This document shows positions 35,830 to 44,358 of a DNA stretch of 64,000 nucleotides, in pieces; positions within the stretch are counted from its first letter, which is position 1; every line of letters starts with the position of its first letter. This stretch comes from Cognatishimia maritima (lineage in GTDB: Bacteria > Pseudomonadota > Alphaproteobacteria > Rhodobacterales > Rhodobacteraceae), in assembly GCF_900129685.1 (NCBI RefSeq), contig NZ_FQWM01000002.1, positions 396,654-460,653 on the forward strand, read 5' to 3'. The notes beneath the pieces are model-generated. The model did not search any database. It was not told where the DNA came from and worked only from the letters and a program-made list of their open reading frames with translations. The position numbers and the translations under genes were made by a program.

Positions 35830-35928
35830 TGCATCATTCTCTTTAGAATTCGCATTCGCTCCATCGAAACGCTTTGTGTCCGCTGGCAGAGGATGTAACT
35901 TCACAAAAAACCTATTTGGGACGAGCAC

Positions 35929-36531
35929 ATGAAACGGCGCTTTTTTCTGCCAGCGGCAGTTCTTTCTTGCGTTGCAGCGGCCACCACCGCTTTCTCTGAT
36001 GACGTAGATGATGGCCTTTATGATGCGCCCCCGCCCGAAGATGCTGGCTTTGTGCGCTTTGTCGGCTACGAGACGCTTGATGCACCCGACCTGTTCGGCC
36101 TTTCAATCCCGGACGACCTATTGGCATCTCAAGACTATCTCGTCGTTAGCGCCGCAAACCATGAAGGGTTAGAGGCAGGACAGTATGTCACCATCATTCC
36201 GGGACGCGACACCGCTCCGATCATTCATGTCGAACCTGCACGGAATCGGGAAAAGGTGTTGGCAACGCTGATCAACCTATCACCCGCCGAAGCCATTTCT
36301 CTCAAAACCGCAGACGGGAAGATCGCTGTCGTCGCGCCAATCGCCCCATTCGAAATCGCACATCGCGAAGTGAATCCCATTGCCGTTGAGCTTGCGATAT
36401 TTGACGGAGACGCCATGCTAGGCGAACCAAGCAAGGTCATCTTCAAGCGCAATCAGCATGTGACCTACTTGGTTGGCAACGATGGATCCGTCAGCCGATT
36501 CACCAGTGGTTTTACATCAAATAAGAACTGA
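35929..36531 (+). CDS. algF: AlgF-like periplasmic polysaccharide O-acetylation protein
   Basis: A 200-aa exported protein; signal peptide ends near AFSDD. The mature start LYDAPPPEDAGFVRFVGYE matches the AlgF pattern (small residues, then FVR) and the rest forms two beta-rich segments (PVI-type IHVEPARN; HVTYLVGNDGSVSRF). AlgF is an adaptor that helps transfer acetyl from AlgI to the periplasmic transferases AlgJ and AlgX. It overlaps the algI-like gene by one base (TGATG). The family call is moderate. Confidence 0.65.
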   Translation: MKRRFFLPAAVLSCVAAATTAFSDDVDDGLYDAPPPEDAGFVRFVGYETLDAPDLFGLSIPDDLLASQDYLVVSAANHEGLEAGQYVTIIPGRDTAPIIHVEPARNREKVLATLINLSPAEAISLKTADGKIAVVAPIAPFEIAHREVNPIAVELAIFDGDAMLGEPSKVIFKRNQHVTYLVGNDGSVSRFTSGFTSNKN

Positions 36532-37928
36532 TGGTCTTTTCCACTCATCTCTTTGTATTCCTTTTCCTCCCGGCGTTCTTGGCGCTCTACTACGCGAGTC
36601 CCTCGCGCCTGAAATCCTATGTCATCTGTGGCGCTTCTTATGCGTTTTATGGGTGGTGGCGCGTAGAATACGTGCTGCTGATCTTTGGCGTTTCTGCTCT
36701 GACTTACCTGGCTGCACAAATTACTCTGCGGAGCACCTCCGAGAAAGTTCGCAAGCGCGCGCTTGTTATGGGCGTTGTTTTTGACCTTCTGGTCCTTGGG
36801 TATTTCAAATACGCCGTATTCTTTGCGAACAACATCGACGGTATCCTGACGTTTGCGGGCCAAGATGGTCTCGATTTCTATGACGTGTTGCTGCCCATCG
36901 GAATATCGTTTCATACATTCCAATCGATCAGCTTCCTGATCGACATGTACCGCAAGGATGCTCCGCCCCCGGACAGGTTCATCGATTTCTTAGCCTTCAG
37001 TGCGATGTTCCCGCAACTGATCGCGGGACCTGTTCTGCGCTACAAAGATTTGGCGGAACAGTTCAAAACGCGGGTGCACAGCCTCGAGAAGTTCACCCGC
37101 GGCATGTACCGTTTTATCATCGGTCTCGCGATGAAAGTGCTAATCGCTGACAGCCTCGCCCCAATGGCTGACCTGATCTTTGCAAGCCAAAACCCAACGT
37201 TTGTCGAAAGCTGGCTTGGCGCGCTCGCCTATACGTTCCAACTGTTTTTCGATTTTGCAGGTTATTCGGCGATGGCCATCGGCCTCGGATTGATGATCGG
37301 TTTCAATTTCCCAGAGAATTTCAACCGACCTTATATTAGCCGGTCGATCACAGAATTCTGGCGACGGTGGCACATCACGCTGTCGAGCTGGCTCCGCGAC
37401 TACCTGTATATCCCACTCGGCGGCAATCGCTTGGGCCAGTCAAAAACACTTCGGAATATTGTGCTAACAATGGTCCTTGGCGGCTTCTGGCACGGTGCCA
37501 ACTGGACGTTCATCATCTGGGGATTTTGGCACGGCGGCCTTATGGCGCTGGAGCGTGTCATGGGTTCAAAGCAATCCAAATCCGTGTGGCCCGAGCGCAT
37601 CGCCCTGCCCTTTACATTCTTTTTGGTGGTCCTTGGTTGGGTCATCTTTAGATCACCCACAGTCGCGCAAAGTCTGCAGATGTATCAGGGCATGTTCGGT
37701 CTGAATGGATTTGGGGTCTCTGACGCCATCGCATGGCAGCTTCGTACGAGCGAAATTGCGATCCTCGCACTGGCGTCGGCCCTCTGTTTCCTACCGCGCA
37801 CAGCTAGTGACAAAGCTATCTTCAACACACCCGCGACGCGCACGGCCGCGCACACCGCCCTCCTTGCCCTCGTCACGGTAAAAATGAGCGCAAGCACCTA
37901 CTCACCCTTCTTATATTTCCAGTTCTGA
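36531..37928 (+). CDS. algI: AlgI-like membrane-bound O-acyltransferase (MBOAT)
   Basis: A 465-aa polytopic membrane protein of the MBOAT family, which brings acetyl across the inner membrane. Diagnostic segments are NFPENFNRPYISRSITEFWRRWHITLSSWLRDYLYIPLGG and LGGFWHGANWTFIIWGFWHGG, whose first His (about 321) corresponds to the catalytic His of AlgI. The start ATG overlaps the algF-like stop by one base and the next gene starts on its last base. Confidence 0.92.
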   Translation: MVFSTHLFVFLFLPAFLALYYASPSRLKSYVICGASYAFYGWWRVEYVLLIFGVSALTYLAAQITLRSTSEKVRKRALVMGVVFDLLVLGYFKYAVFFANNIDGILTFAGQDGLDFYDVLLPIGISFHTFQSISFLIDMYRKDAPPPDRFIDFLAFSAMFPQLIAGPVLRYKDLAEQFKTRVHSLEKFTRGMYRFIIGLAMKVLIADSLAPMADLIFASQNPTFVESWLGALAYTFQLFFDFAGYSAMAIGLGLMIGFNFPENFNRPYISRSITEFWRRWHITLSSWLRDYLYIPLGGNRLGQSKTLRNIVLTMVLGGFWHGANWTFIIWGFWHGGLMALERVMGSKQSKSVWPERIALPFTFFLVVLGWVIFRSPTVAQSLQMYQGMFGLNGFGVSDAIAWQLRTSEIAILALASALCFLPRTASDKAIFNTPATRTAAHTALLALVTVKMSASTYSPFLYFQF

Positions 37929-38977
37929 TGCCAATGCTTGAGAAAATATCCGGCCTTTTGCTCATTGGATTGATTGGAGCGTTTGGCGTCACTTCCGCGA
38001 TCAACTCCGATTGGTCCAGCGCAACACAAGCCCCATTTAAGGATGGCGAAACGCAAAACCAGCTGGAAACGGAATATACCAATGCCTTCCCTTTCAAGGA
38101 CGCATCGATATCGCTGATCCGCGCATTTGAGTATCTGCTCTTTGGACAAGGCACTCAAAATGTCGTCGTTGGGAAGAATGGGTGGCTTTTCTCTGCGGAA
38201 GAATTTCAGATCCCCGCAGACTATGAAGAGCGGCTTCACACTAAATTCGGTCAAATCGTGGATTACACCCGAAAAGTTGAGGCGCATGATGTCGCTGTCA
38301 TCATCGCGCTCATCCCTGACAAAGCGAGGATCATGGCCGACCAACTTTCTGTCGCCAGACCCGGCGTGTTGGACGGACGGTACGAAGCGACTTTGGCGGC
38401 TCTCTCCGCTGATGGGATCGCCTTTACCGATCTACGCCCAGCGCTTCATCAGGCGCGGCAAGGCGGTCAAGCTTACATGAAAACAGATACACACTGGTCT
38501 CCGGCTGGAGCCAGCGCCGCCGCTCAGGTCCTTGCCCCTGCCATTCGTGAAAAAGCCACGCAAAGCATCGATTTTCAGTCCCATAGCGCTGACGAAACGA
38601 CCGAGATCAACGGAGATTTGGTGAAGTTCGTCGCGACGCCTCCCCTCGTATATTGGAGCGGTCCAAAGCCCGAAGAAATCTTGATCCTTGAAGTTACGCA
38701 GGACGGTAGCGACCTTGGACTTTTTGGCGATGCGCCTGAGCCAGAGGGACGTCTTGTAGGTACCAGTTTTTCCGCCATCGAGCATTGGGGATTTCTAAGC
38801 GCCTTGAAACTGTCGAGTGGCGTCGACATCCTTAATCTGGCACAGATGGGCCAAGGACCGTTCGCGCCTATGAATGCATTTATCGCTGAACTTGAAACGA
38901 CCGAAAACAAACCGAGTCTGGTCATCTGGGAAATTCCAGAACGCTATCTGACCATCGACCCGAAGGAGCAGCCATGA
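37928..38977 (+). CDS. AlgJ/AlgX-like SGNH O-acetyltransferase
   Basis: A 349-aa exported protein anchored by an N-terminal helix (about 8-24). Family features are VVVGKNGWLFSAEEF, VIIALIPDKARIM, and the TDTHWSPAG motif (Asp-x-x-His; about 180-190) used by AlgJ and AlgX as part of the catalytic set; LVGTSFSAIEHWGFLSAL supplies the Ser region. It transfers acetyl to the polysaccharide in the periplasm. It overlaps algI by one base and the following paralog by four. Confidence 0.8.
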   Translation: MPMLEKISGLLLIGLIGAFGVTSAINSDWSSATQAPFKDGETQNQLETEYTNAFPFKDASISLIRAFEYLLFGQGTQNVVVGKNGWLFSAEEFQIPADYEERLHTKFGQIVDYTRKVEAHDVAVIIALIPDKARIMADQLSVARPGVLDGRYEATLAALSADGIAFTDLRPALHQARQGGQAYMKTDTHWSPAGASAAAQVLAPAIREKATQSIDFQSHSADETTEINGDLVKFVATPPLVYWSGPKPEEILILEVTQDGSDLGLFGDAPEPEGRLVGTSFSAIEHWGFLSALKLSSGVDILNLAQMGQGPFAPMNAFIAELETTENKPSLVIWEIPERYLTIDPKEQP

Positions 38978-40299
38978 AACACACACTCCTCGCCGCCCTT
39001 GCTCTATGCGCGCTGACCCAACCGGCTGCTGCGGAAAAGGTTCAACTCTTCTGCGATGCGCTGTTGAAGGAAGAAAGCTATGAGCCTGACAATCGCCACA
39101 TGCGCTTTTTGACTGTCGATGAGGAAAGCGGCTGGATCAGTCGGACGACCGACATCAGATCAAACACTTATCGGCAAAGCGCCATCGATGTTCTTGCTGA
39201 AATTAGGCGCCGACTCGCCGACGATTTTGGCGCGACCCTCGTGATTGCCAATGCGCCGCAGCGCGGTATTTTCGTACCTTTCCTAGATGAGGTTGAAAAA
39301 GAAGACGCGCGTGCGATTTATCGTGAAATGCTCGGGCAACTAAATTCTGCAGGGATTATTACGCCAGATGCAGACGAGATTCTGACATCCGATATAGCAC
39401 AAGGCGACAGCTTTTATTTTCCGCGAGACACCCACTGGACACCAGAGGGCGCAGGCGTAGTGGCGCGGTCCTTAGCCAAAGCACTTCAGAATGCAGGCAA
39501 AATCGACGTCTCCGATGATGAGCCTCGCTATATCTTCGGTGATTTTGAACTCGAAACATTCAAAGGCACGTTTAACAATTCAATTGAAGAAATCTGCGGG
39601 ATTGAGCCACCTGAACATGAAATGATGGTGCCGAATGTTGTTCCTGTCGCTCACAGTACCGAAGAGCTCGCTGATCAACTTTTTGGCGACCCTGCTTTGG
39701 GAGACAGCAAGAAGATCGTTCTCTTGGGGACGAGCTTTGGGAACTCCTCAGGTGGTGATCGCTTTCGCTGGGCCGCGCAGCTTGAACATGCCCTGCAGAA
39801 TAAGGTCGAGAACCTCTCTCTGACCGGCGGACTTACGGTGACAGCTTTCGAAGCATATGCCTATCGCGATTTGGCTCCGGGGTCAGCGGACATCGTGATC
39901 TGGGAGTTTCCAGCCGTCTATGTTTCAAACTGGATTGAGTACGATTTTCGGCAAATTTTAGGCGCGATTGCGGGAGAATGTTCGGCGGAAACAGAATCCC
40001 ATGCACTAAGTTTTGAAGCAGGTTCAGACGCCGAAATCCGCTTTGAGAAACCCTTGCCCCTTCAAGAAACAGTAAGCTTGGACTTCACGGATTTTGAGAT
40101 CGGCTCAATGCAACTGCTATTGCAAGACGAAAACGGGAAGAAATATACACAGCGCATTCGACGGCGTGATCGGTTTCCCGGCAATGCGCGAACAACAATC
40201 TGGCGTACGAGCACACACGGACTGTCAGGAGAGTTAATTGGTATCCGTATCGAAAACTTGGACAGCGATCTCGAGGGCGAACTCAAGATTTGCGACTAA
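38974..40299 (+). CDS. AlgX/AlgJ-like SGNH O-acetyltransferase
   Basis: A 441-aa exported protein with signal peptide MKHTLLAALALCALTQPAAA. SGNH features: TLVIANAPQRGIF, the FPRDTHWTPEGAG motif (about 150-160), and VLLGTSFGNSSGGDRFRW holding the Ser. A C-terminal beta-rich domain (about 330-441) resembles the carbohydrate-binding module of AlgX in position. It is the last gene of a four-gene coupled module (algF, algI, and two SGNH genes). Confidence 0.78.
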   Translation: MKHTLLAALALCALTQPAAAEKVQLFCDALLKEESYEPDNRHMRFLTVDEESGWISRTTDIRSNTYRQSAIDVLAEIRRRLADDFGATLVIANAPQRGIFVPFLDEVEKEDARAIYREMLGQLNSAGIITPDADEILTSDIAQGDSFYFPRDTHWTPEGAGVVARSLAKALQNAGKIDVSDDEPRYIFGDFELETFKGTFNNSIEEICGIEPPEHEMMVPNVVPVAHSTEELADQLFGDPALGDSKKIVLLGTSFGNSSGGDRFRWAAQLEHALQNKVENLSLTGGLTVTAFEAYAYRDLAPGSADIVIWEFPAVYVSNWIEYDFRQILGAIAGECSAETESHALSFEAGSDAEIRFEKPLPLQETVSLDFTDFEIGSMQLLLQDENGKKYTQRIRRRDRFPGNARTTIWRTSTHGLSGELIGIRIENLDSDLEGELKICD

Positions 40300-40317
40300 A
40301 TTGTTCCCGCGCTGCCC

Positions 40318-40346
40318 CCGTCACTGAACCGTCACATCTCTGTCGC
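40318..40346 (+). promoter_or_regulatory. Pho box (PhoB-binding tandem repeats)
   Basis: Three direct 7-mers at an exact 11-base period: CCGTCAC (40318-40324), CCGTCAC (40329-40335) and CTGTCGC (40340-40346), with four-base spacers. This is the PhoB box architecture (CTGTCAT repeats); a fourth weaker copy GCGTAAC sits at 40351-40357. It lies 59 bases before the phosphatase ATG. Confidence 0.8.
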
Positions 40347-40404
40347 GAATGCGTAACGTTGGCCTCATACTCCCGCCGGGCAATCCACCCTGAGGAAGTA
40401 TCCC

Positions 40405-41895
40405 ATGAAAACGAAATTCACCGCCTCCGCGATCGCGCTGATGGCTGCAACCGCAGCCGGTGCTGAAGGTCATCTGCCACAAGCCACCAACGCATGGTAC
40501 GAAGCAGGCCAAGCACGTCTGGCTGCCGAACTGGCAAAAGAAATCAACACCAACCGCGCGAAAAACGTGATCCTTTTGATCGCGGACGGCAACGGCGTTG
40601 GCACCAACTACGCGACGCGTTTGTTTGCGGGTCAGCAAGCTGGCAACTTTGGGGACGAACATGTTCTGCCACATGAGTCGTTCCCAAACCTCGCGCTGGT
40701 CAAAACCTACAACGTCAACGCACAGACACCTGACTCTGCTGGTACCGGTACTGCGATGATGTCCGGTGTAAAAACCGACGCGGGCGTTCTGGGTGTGAAC
40801 GAAGCGGTGAACCGCTCTGATTGTGCCTCAATCGAAGGCAACCTTGTTTCCACCATGAACGAAATCATGACCGAGGCTGGCAAATCCACAGGCGTTGTCT
40901 CCACCGCACGTCTGACTCACGCGACACCGGCCTCCGGCTACGCACATTCCGTTGATCGCAACTACGAAGCATCTCTTCCAGAAGGCTGCGAGACGCAGAA
41001 AGACATCGCGACACAGTTGGTCGACGCCATGGAAGCGGGCATCATTGATGTCGCCTTGGGCGGTGGTCGCCGCAACTTCATCGGCAAGGACATCACCGAC
41101 GAAGAAGGCAAAACAGGTAAGCGCGCCGAAGGTGAAAACCTGATCGACCGCGCGAAGTCTTTGGGCATTCAATATGCTTGGAACGACGAGACCATCGCTG
41201 CGGCTACGACAGACGCACCAATCTTGGGTCTGTTTGAATCCTCCCACATGCAGTACGAAGCGGACCGCAGCGGTGAGCCTTCTTTGGCAGAGATGGTGGA
41301 AGTCGCCATCAAAAACCTGCAAGGCAACGAAAATGGCTTCTTCTTGCAGGTCGAAGCGGGTCGCGTTGACCACGCCAACCACGCCGGCAACCTTGCACGC
41401 GTTGTCCGTGACGGTATCGCCTTTACCGATGCAGTTGCCATGGCTGACAAGCTGACCAATGACGAAGACACTTTGATCATCGTGACAGCTGACCACGAGC
41501 ACGCGATTGCGTTCTCCGGCTATGCAGGTCGCGGCGCGGATATCACTGGTCTTTGCATGGGTATCTCCAATACCACAACAGAGCACACTGGCGAGCCTTG
41601 CTTGGCGAAAGACGGCAAGCCTTACACCATCGCGACCTACCTGAATGGCGCAGGCTCCATCCTGCGTGAAGACATGAACTGGGCCGGCGTTCGCCCGGAC
41701 CTGACACAGGAAGAAGCGACCGACTTGGACTACACCCAGCAGGCGCTGATCCCAATGTCTTCTGAAACTCACTCTGGTGAAGACGTCGCGGTTTACGCAA
41801 AAGGTCCTTGGGCACACCTGTTTGATGGCACCATCGAACAGAACTACGTGTTCCACGTAATGAAGCACGCGGCAGAAGTTAACGTTTCCAACTAA
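40405..41895 (+). CDS. phoA: Alkaline phosphatase (PhoA family)
   Basis: A 496-aa periplasmic phosphomonoesterase. The signal peptide MKTKFTASAIALMAATAAGA is Sec-type. Metal and catalytic motifs: IADGNGVG (Asp61 binds metal), the nucleophile Ser111 in TPDSAGTGTAMM, EAGRVDHANHAGN, and VTADHEHAIAFSGYAGRG. It releases phosphate from organic esters under phosphate starvation, and the Pho box upstream supports PhoB control. A terminator closes the transcript. Confidence 0.92.
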   Translation: MKTKFTASAIALMAATAAGAEGHLPQATNAWYEAGQARLAAELAKEINTNRAKNVILLIADGNGVGTNYATRLFAGQQAGNFGDEHVLPHESFPNLALVKTYNVNAQTPDSAGTGTAMMSGVKTDAGVLGVNEAVNRSDCASIEGNLVSTMNEIMTEAGKSTGVVSTARLTHATPASGYAHSVDRNYEASLPEGCETQKDIATQLVDAMEAGIIDVALGGGRRNFIGKDITDEEGKTGKRAEGENLIDRAKSLGIQYAWNDETIAAATTDAPILGLFESSHMQYEADRSGEPSLAEMVEVAIKNLQGNENGFFLQVEAGRVDHANHAGNLARVVRDGIAFTDAVAMADKLTNDEDTLIIVTADHEHAIAFSGYAGRGADITGLCMGISNTTTEHTGEPCLAKDGKPYTIATYLNGAGSILREDMNWAGVRPDLTQEEATDLDYTQQALIPMSSETHSGEDVAVYAKGPWAHLFDGTIEQNYVFHVMKHAAEVNVSN

Positions 41896-41913
41896 GCTTG
41901 CGACAGCTACAAA

Positions 41914-41947
41914 CGGGGCGCGGTTTCTGGCCGCGCCCCGACTTTTT
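41914..41947 (+). terminator. Rho-independent terminator of phoA
   Basis: A perfect ten-base GC stem CGGGGCGCGG (41914-41923) / CCGCGCCCCG (41931-41940) with a seven-base loop and ACTTTTT tail. Confidence 0.9.
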
Positions 41948-41961
41948 GCAGAAAGGGTTCA

Positions 41962-42393
41962 ATGATGTTTACGCGCCGACACTTTACCACCGGGCTGGCG
42001 ATGTCGCTGGGTTTTGGAACGTCAGCGACCGTTAGTGCGGCTGATACGCCTTTAAAGCTAAGAGAACTCTACAAACGGGACGGCTCCTTTTCTGCCCTCG
42101 CTTTGCAGCTTGAAGGTCAGCGTGTGACGGTCTCTGGGTACATGGCGCCGCCTTTAAAGGCGCAATCGAAATTTTTTGTCCTGACCAAGATGCCCATGTC
42201 GGTTTGCCCCTTCTGTGAAACCGAAGCGGAGTGGCCGGACAATATTCTGACGGTTTACACGAAACGGACGGTGAAGGTGATCCCATATACTGTCGGGATC
42301 AAAACCACTGGTGTGCTTGAACTGGGGGCGAAAACAGACCCTAACACAGGGTTTTTGTCCCTCATTCGGCTGGCAGGTGCCACCTATGGCTGA
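41962..42393 (+). CDS. Exported small protein of ABC cassette, DUF3299-like
   Basis: A 143-aa protein with a twin-Arg-like signal (TRRHFTTGLAMSLGFGTSATVSA). The mature part contains GQRVTVSGYMAPPLKAQSKF, FFVLTKMPMSVCPFCETE (a CxxC) and TTGVLELGAKTDPNTGF, reminiscent of DUF3299 proteins that accompany FtsX-type ABC transporters in metal-linked clusters. It overlaps the ATPase gene by eight bases (ATGGCTGA), so the three genes form one unit. Function is inferred only; DUF3299 assignment is tentative. Confidence 0.55.
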   Translation: MMFTRRHFTTGLAMSLGFGTSATVSAADTPLKLRELYKRDGSFSALALQLEGQRVTVSGYMAPPLKAQSKFFVLTKMPMSVCPFCETEAEWPDNILTVYTKRTVKVIPYTVGIKTTGVLELGAKTDPNTGFLSLIRLAGATYG

Positions 42394-43057
42394 CGCAATC
42401 GGCGCATTGTTTGTACGCGACCTAAAGGTCTCCAGCAACCGGGGCCGCATTTTGCTTTCCGCGCCGAAACTGGACATTGCGGCAGGCGCGGCTGTTGGCA
42501 TCAAAGGGCCATCCGGGGCCGGGAAATCAACCCTCCTTTTTGCGCTGGCTGGGCTTCAGCAGAATTGCACCGGCGCGATAAAGTGGGGCAGCGTCGATCT
42601 GACTGCCGCAAACCAAACAGCAAAAGCAAAGTTTCGTCGCGATCATCTTGGCATCGTGTTTCAAGATTTCCTTCTGTTTGATGAACTCGGTCCACTTGAA
42701 AATGGGGCGATACAGTCTCTATTTCGGCCCAAAACGGCACGTGCGGGTTTGCGCACCGCCGCCAGCGCAACACTGAAACAGCTTGGGGTATCGCGCGATA
42801 CCGGCGACGTCACGACCTATTCTGGCGGAGAGCGACAGCGCATCTCGGTGGCGCGCGCCCTGGCGCATGATCCCGCGATATTGCTAGCGGATGAGCCAAC
42901 CGCCAATTTGGATCGGGATGCCGCAGATGCCCTTGCGACGGACCTCGTATCGCAGGCCAAAGGCAAAGGGCGCACCCTGATTGTTGTTAGCCACGACCAA
43001 AGTGTCCTGGACCAAATGGACCGTGTTATCACGGTAAAAGACGGGGTGGTGGCATGA
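42386..43057 (+). CDS. ABC transporter ATP-binding protein (LolD/MacB type)
   Basis: A 223-aa ATPase with Walker A GPSGAGKSTL, signature YSGGERQRISVARALAHDP, Walker B ILLADEPTANLD and H-loop VVSHDQS. The start MADAIGALF (ATG at 42386) lies inside the end of the upstream gene and is followed by the permease gene with a four-base overlap. It belongs to the LolD/MacB/FtsE class of mechanotransmission transporters. Confidence 0.88.
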   Translation: MADAIGALFVRDLKVSSNRGRILLSAPKLDIAAGAAVGIKGPSGAGKSTLLFALAGLQQNCTGAIKWGSVDLTAANQTAKAKFRRDHLGIVFQDFLLFDELGPLENGAIQSLFRPKTARAGLRTAASATLKQLGVSRDTGDVTTYSGGERQRISVARALAHDPAILLADEPTANLDRDAADALATDLVSQAKGKGRTLIVVSHDQSVLDQMDRVITVKDGVVA

Positions 43058-44358
43058 TGGATCTTTGGCACAGCCTTTCCGCAACGGCGCAGGATGTTGG
43101 TCTATTTGCGGCTCTGACCCTGCCGATTTTGGCGCTTGGTGTGGGATTGACCTATGGCTATGCCCCGTTGCCTCTGGTGCGGGCGATGCTGTGGCGGTTT
43201 CGCTGGGCGAATGGCATATTTGTCCTTCTGATTGCCATATCGGTTGGCATGGGAATTGGGCTGTTGGCGCAAGAACGTGGGCTGCGATTGGGGTCGGCAA
43301 TGGCCGCAGACAAGTTTGACCTCGTGATCACTGCGCCGGGTTCAGAACTGACGATGATGCTGGCCACGGTCTTCCTACAGCCCAGTAACACGCCGTTATT
43401 GGATGGAGAGACATACGCCGAAATCGCCAACCATCCGCGCGTGAAAACGGCGGCACCGCTGGCGTTTGGTGACAGTTATGAAGGCAATCCTGTTGTCGGC
43501 ACGACCGCTGCCTTTGTGGAACACCTGACGGATGGTGCCATCGACGGGCAGCAATTCGAGACCACAGATGAGGCGGTCGTCGGGGCTTTGGTTGACCTGA
43601 ACATTGGCGATACGTTTGAACCCTCCCATGGCGTTGGTGACGCCGTTGAAGGCGGGCACGGTTTTGAGATTTCGGTGGTCGGGCGCATGCCTGTCACCGG
43701 GTCGCCTTGGGATCGGGCGCTGATAGTACCCATTGAAGGCGTTTGGGAGACGCACGGCCTTGCCAATGGTCACGCGCTTGAGGACACACACCTTGGCGCG
43801 CCTTTTGACCCAGAGTATTTCCCCGGCACGCCTTCGGTGATTGTTCAAGCGGACAGTCTGGCGGGAACCTATCTGTTGCAAAGCCAGTTCACGCGGGACC
43901 TAGAAACCATGGCCTTCTTTCCGGGGGCGGTCCTGTCGAACCTCTACCGCATCATGGGCGACATGCGGCAGGCAATGTCGATCATGGCGCTTGTATCGCA
44001 AATCCTTGTGGCGATTTCGGTGCTGTTGGGCCTCTTTATCCTAAGCCGTCTCTTTGCCCGTCAGTTGGGCCTACTGCGCGCCATCGGCGCGCCTCGTCGT
44101 TTCGTGTTGGGCGTGGTCTGGAGCTACGCAGCCACATTGCTAATCACGGGCAGCCTGCTGGGCGTCGCCTTAGGCCTTGTGGCAAGCGAGGTCCTTGGTC
44201 AGATCGTTTCGGAACGGACACAGATCTCTGTGCCAACTGGTCTTGGATGGACAGAGGTGCATCTGGTTGCAGCGTTTCTATCAGCAACCAGCGTGCTTTC
44301 GTTAATACCCGCATTTTCGGCTTTAAGAGGCTCTATTCTGGCAGCAATTCGCGCGTGA
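43054..44358 (+). CDS. ABC transporter permease (FtsX/MacB-like)
   Basis: A 434-aa membrane protein: an N-terminal membrane region (a helix at about 18-38 and another at 49-70), a long periplasmic domain (about 75-300), then three C-terminal helices (about 315-430; ILVAISVLLGLFILSRLFARQLGLLRAIGAP), the FtsX-like layout. It pairs with the ATPase at 42386-43057. Its 3' end overlaps the convergent beta-galactosidase gene by 26 bases. Confidence 0.82.
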   Translation: MMDLWHSLSATAQDVGLFAALTLPILALGVGLTYGYAPLPLVRAMLWRFRWANGIFVLLIAISVGMGIGLLAQERGLRLGSAMAADKFDLVITAPGSELTMMLATVFLQPSNTPLLDGETYAEIANHPRVKTAAPLAFGDSYEGNPVVGTTAAFVEHLTDGAIDGQQFETTDEAVVGALVDLNIGDTFEPSHGVGDAVEGGHGFEISVVGRMPVTGSPWDRALIVPIEGVWETHGLANGHALEDTHLGAPFDPEYFPGTPSVIVQADSLAGTYLLQSQFTRDLETMAFFPGAVLSNLYRIMGDMRQAMSIMALVSQILVAISVLLGLFILSRLFARQLGLLRAIGAPRRFVLGVVWSYAATLLITGSLLGVALGLVASEVLGQIVSERTQISVPTGLGWTEVHLVAAFLSATSVLSLIPAFSALRGSILAAIRA

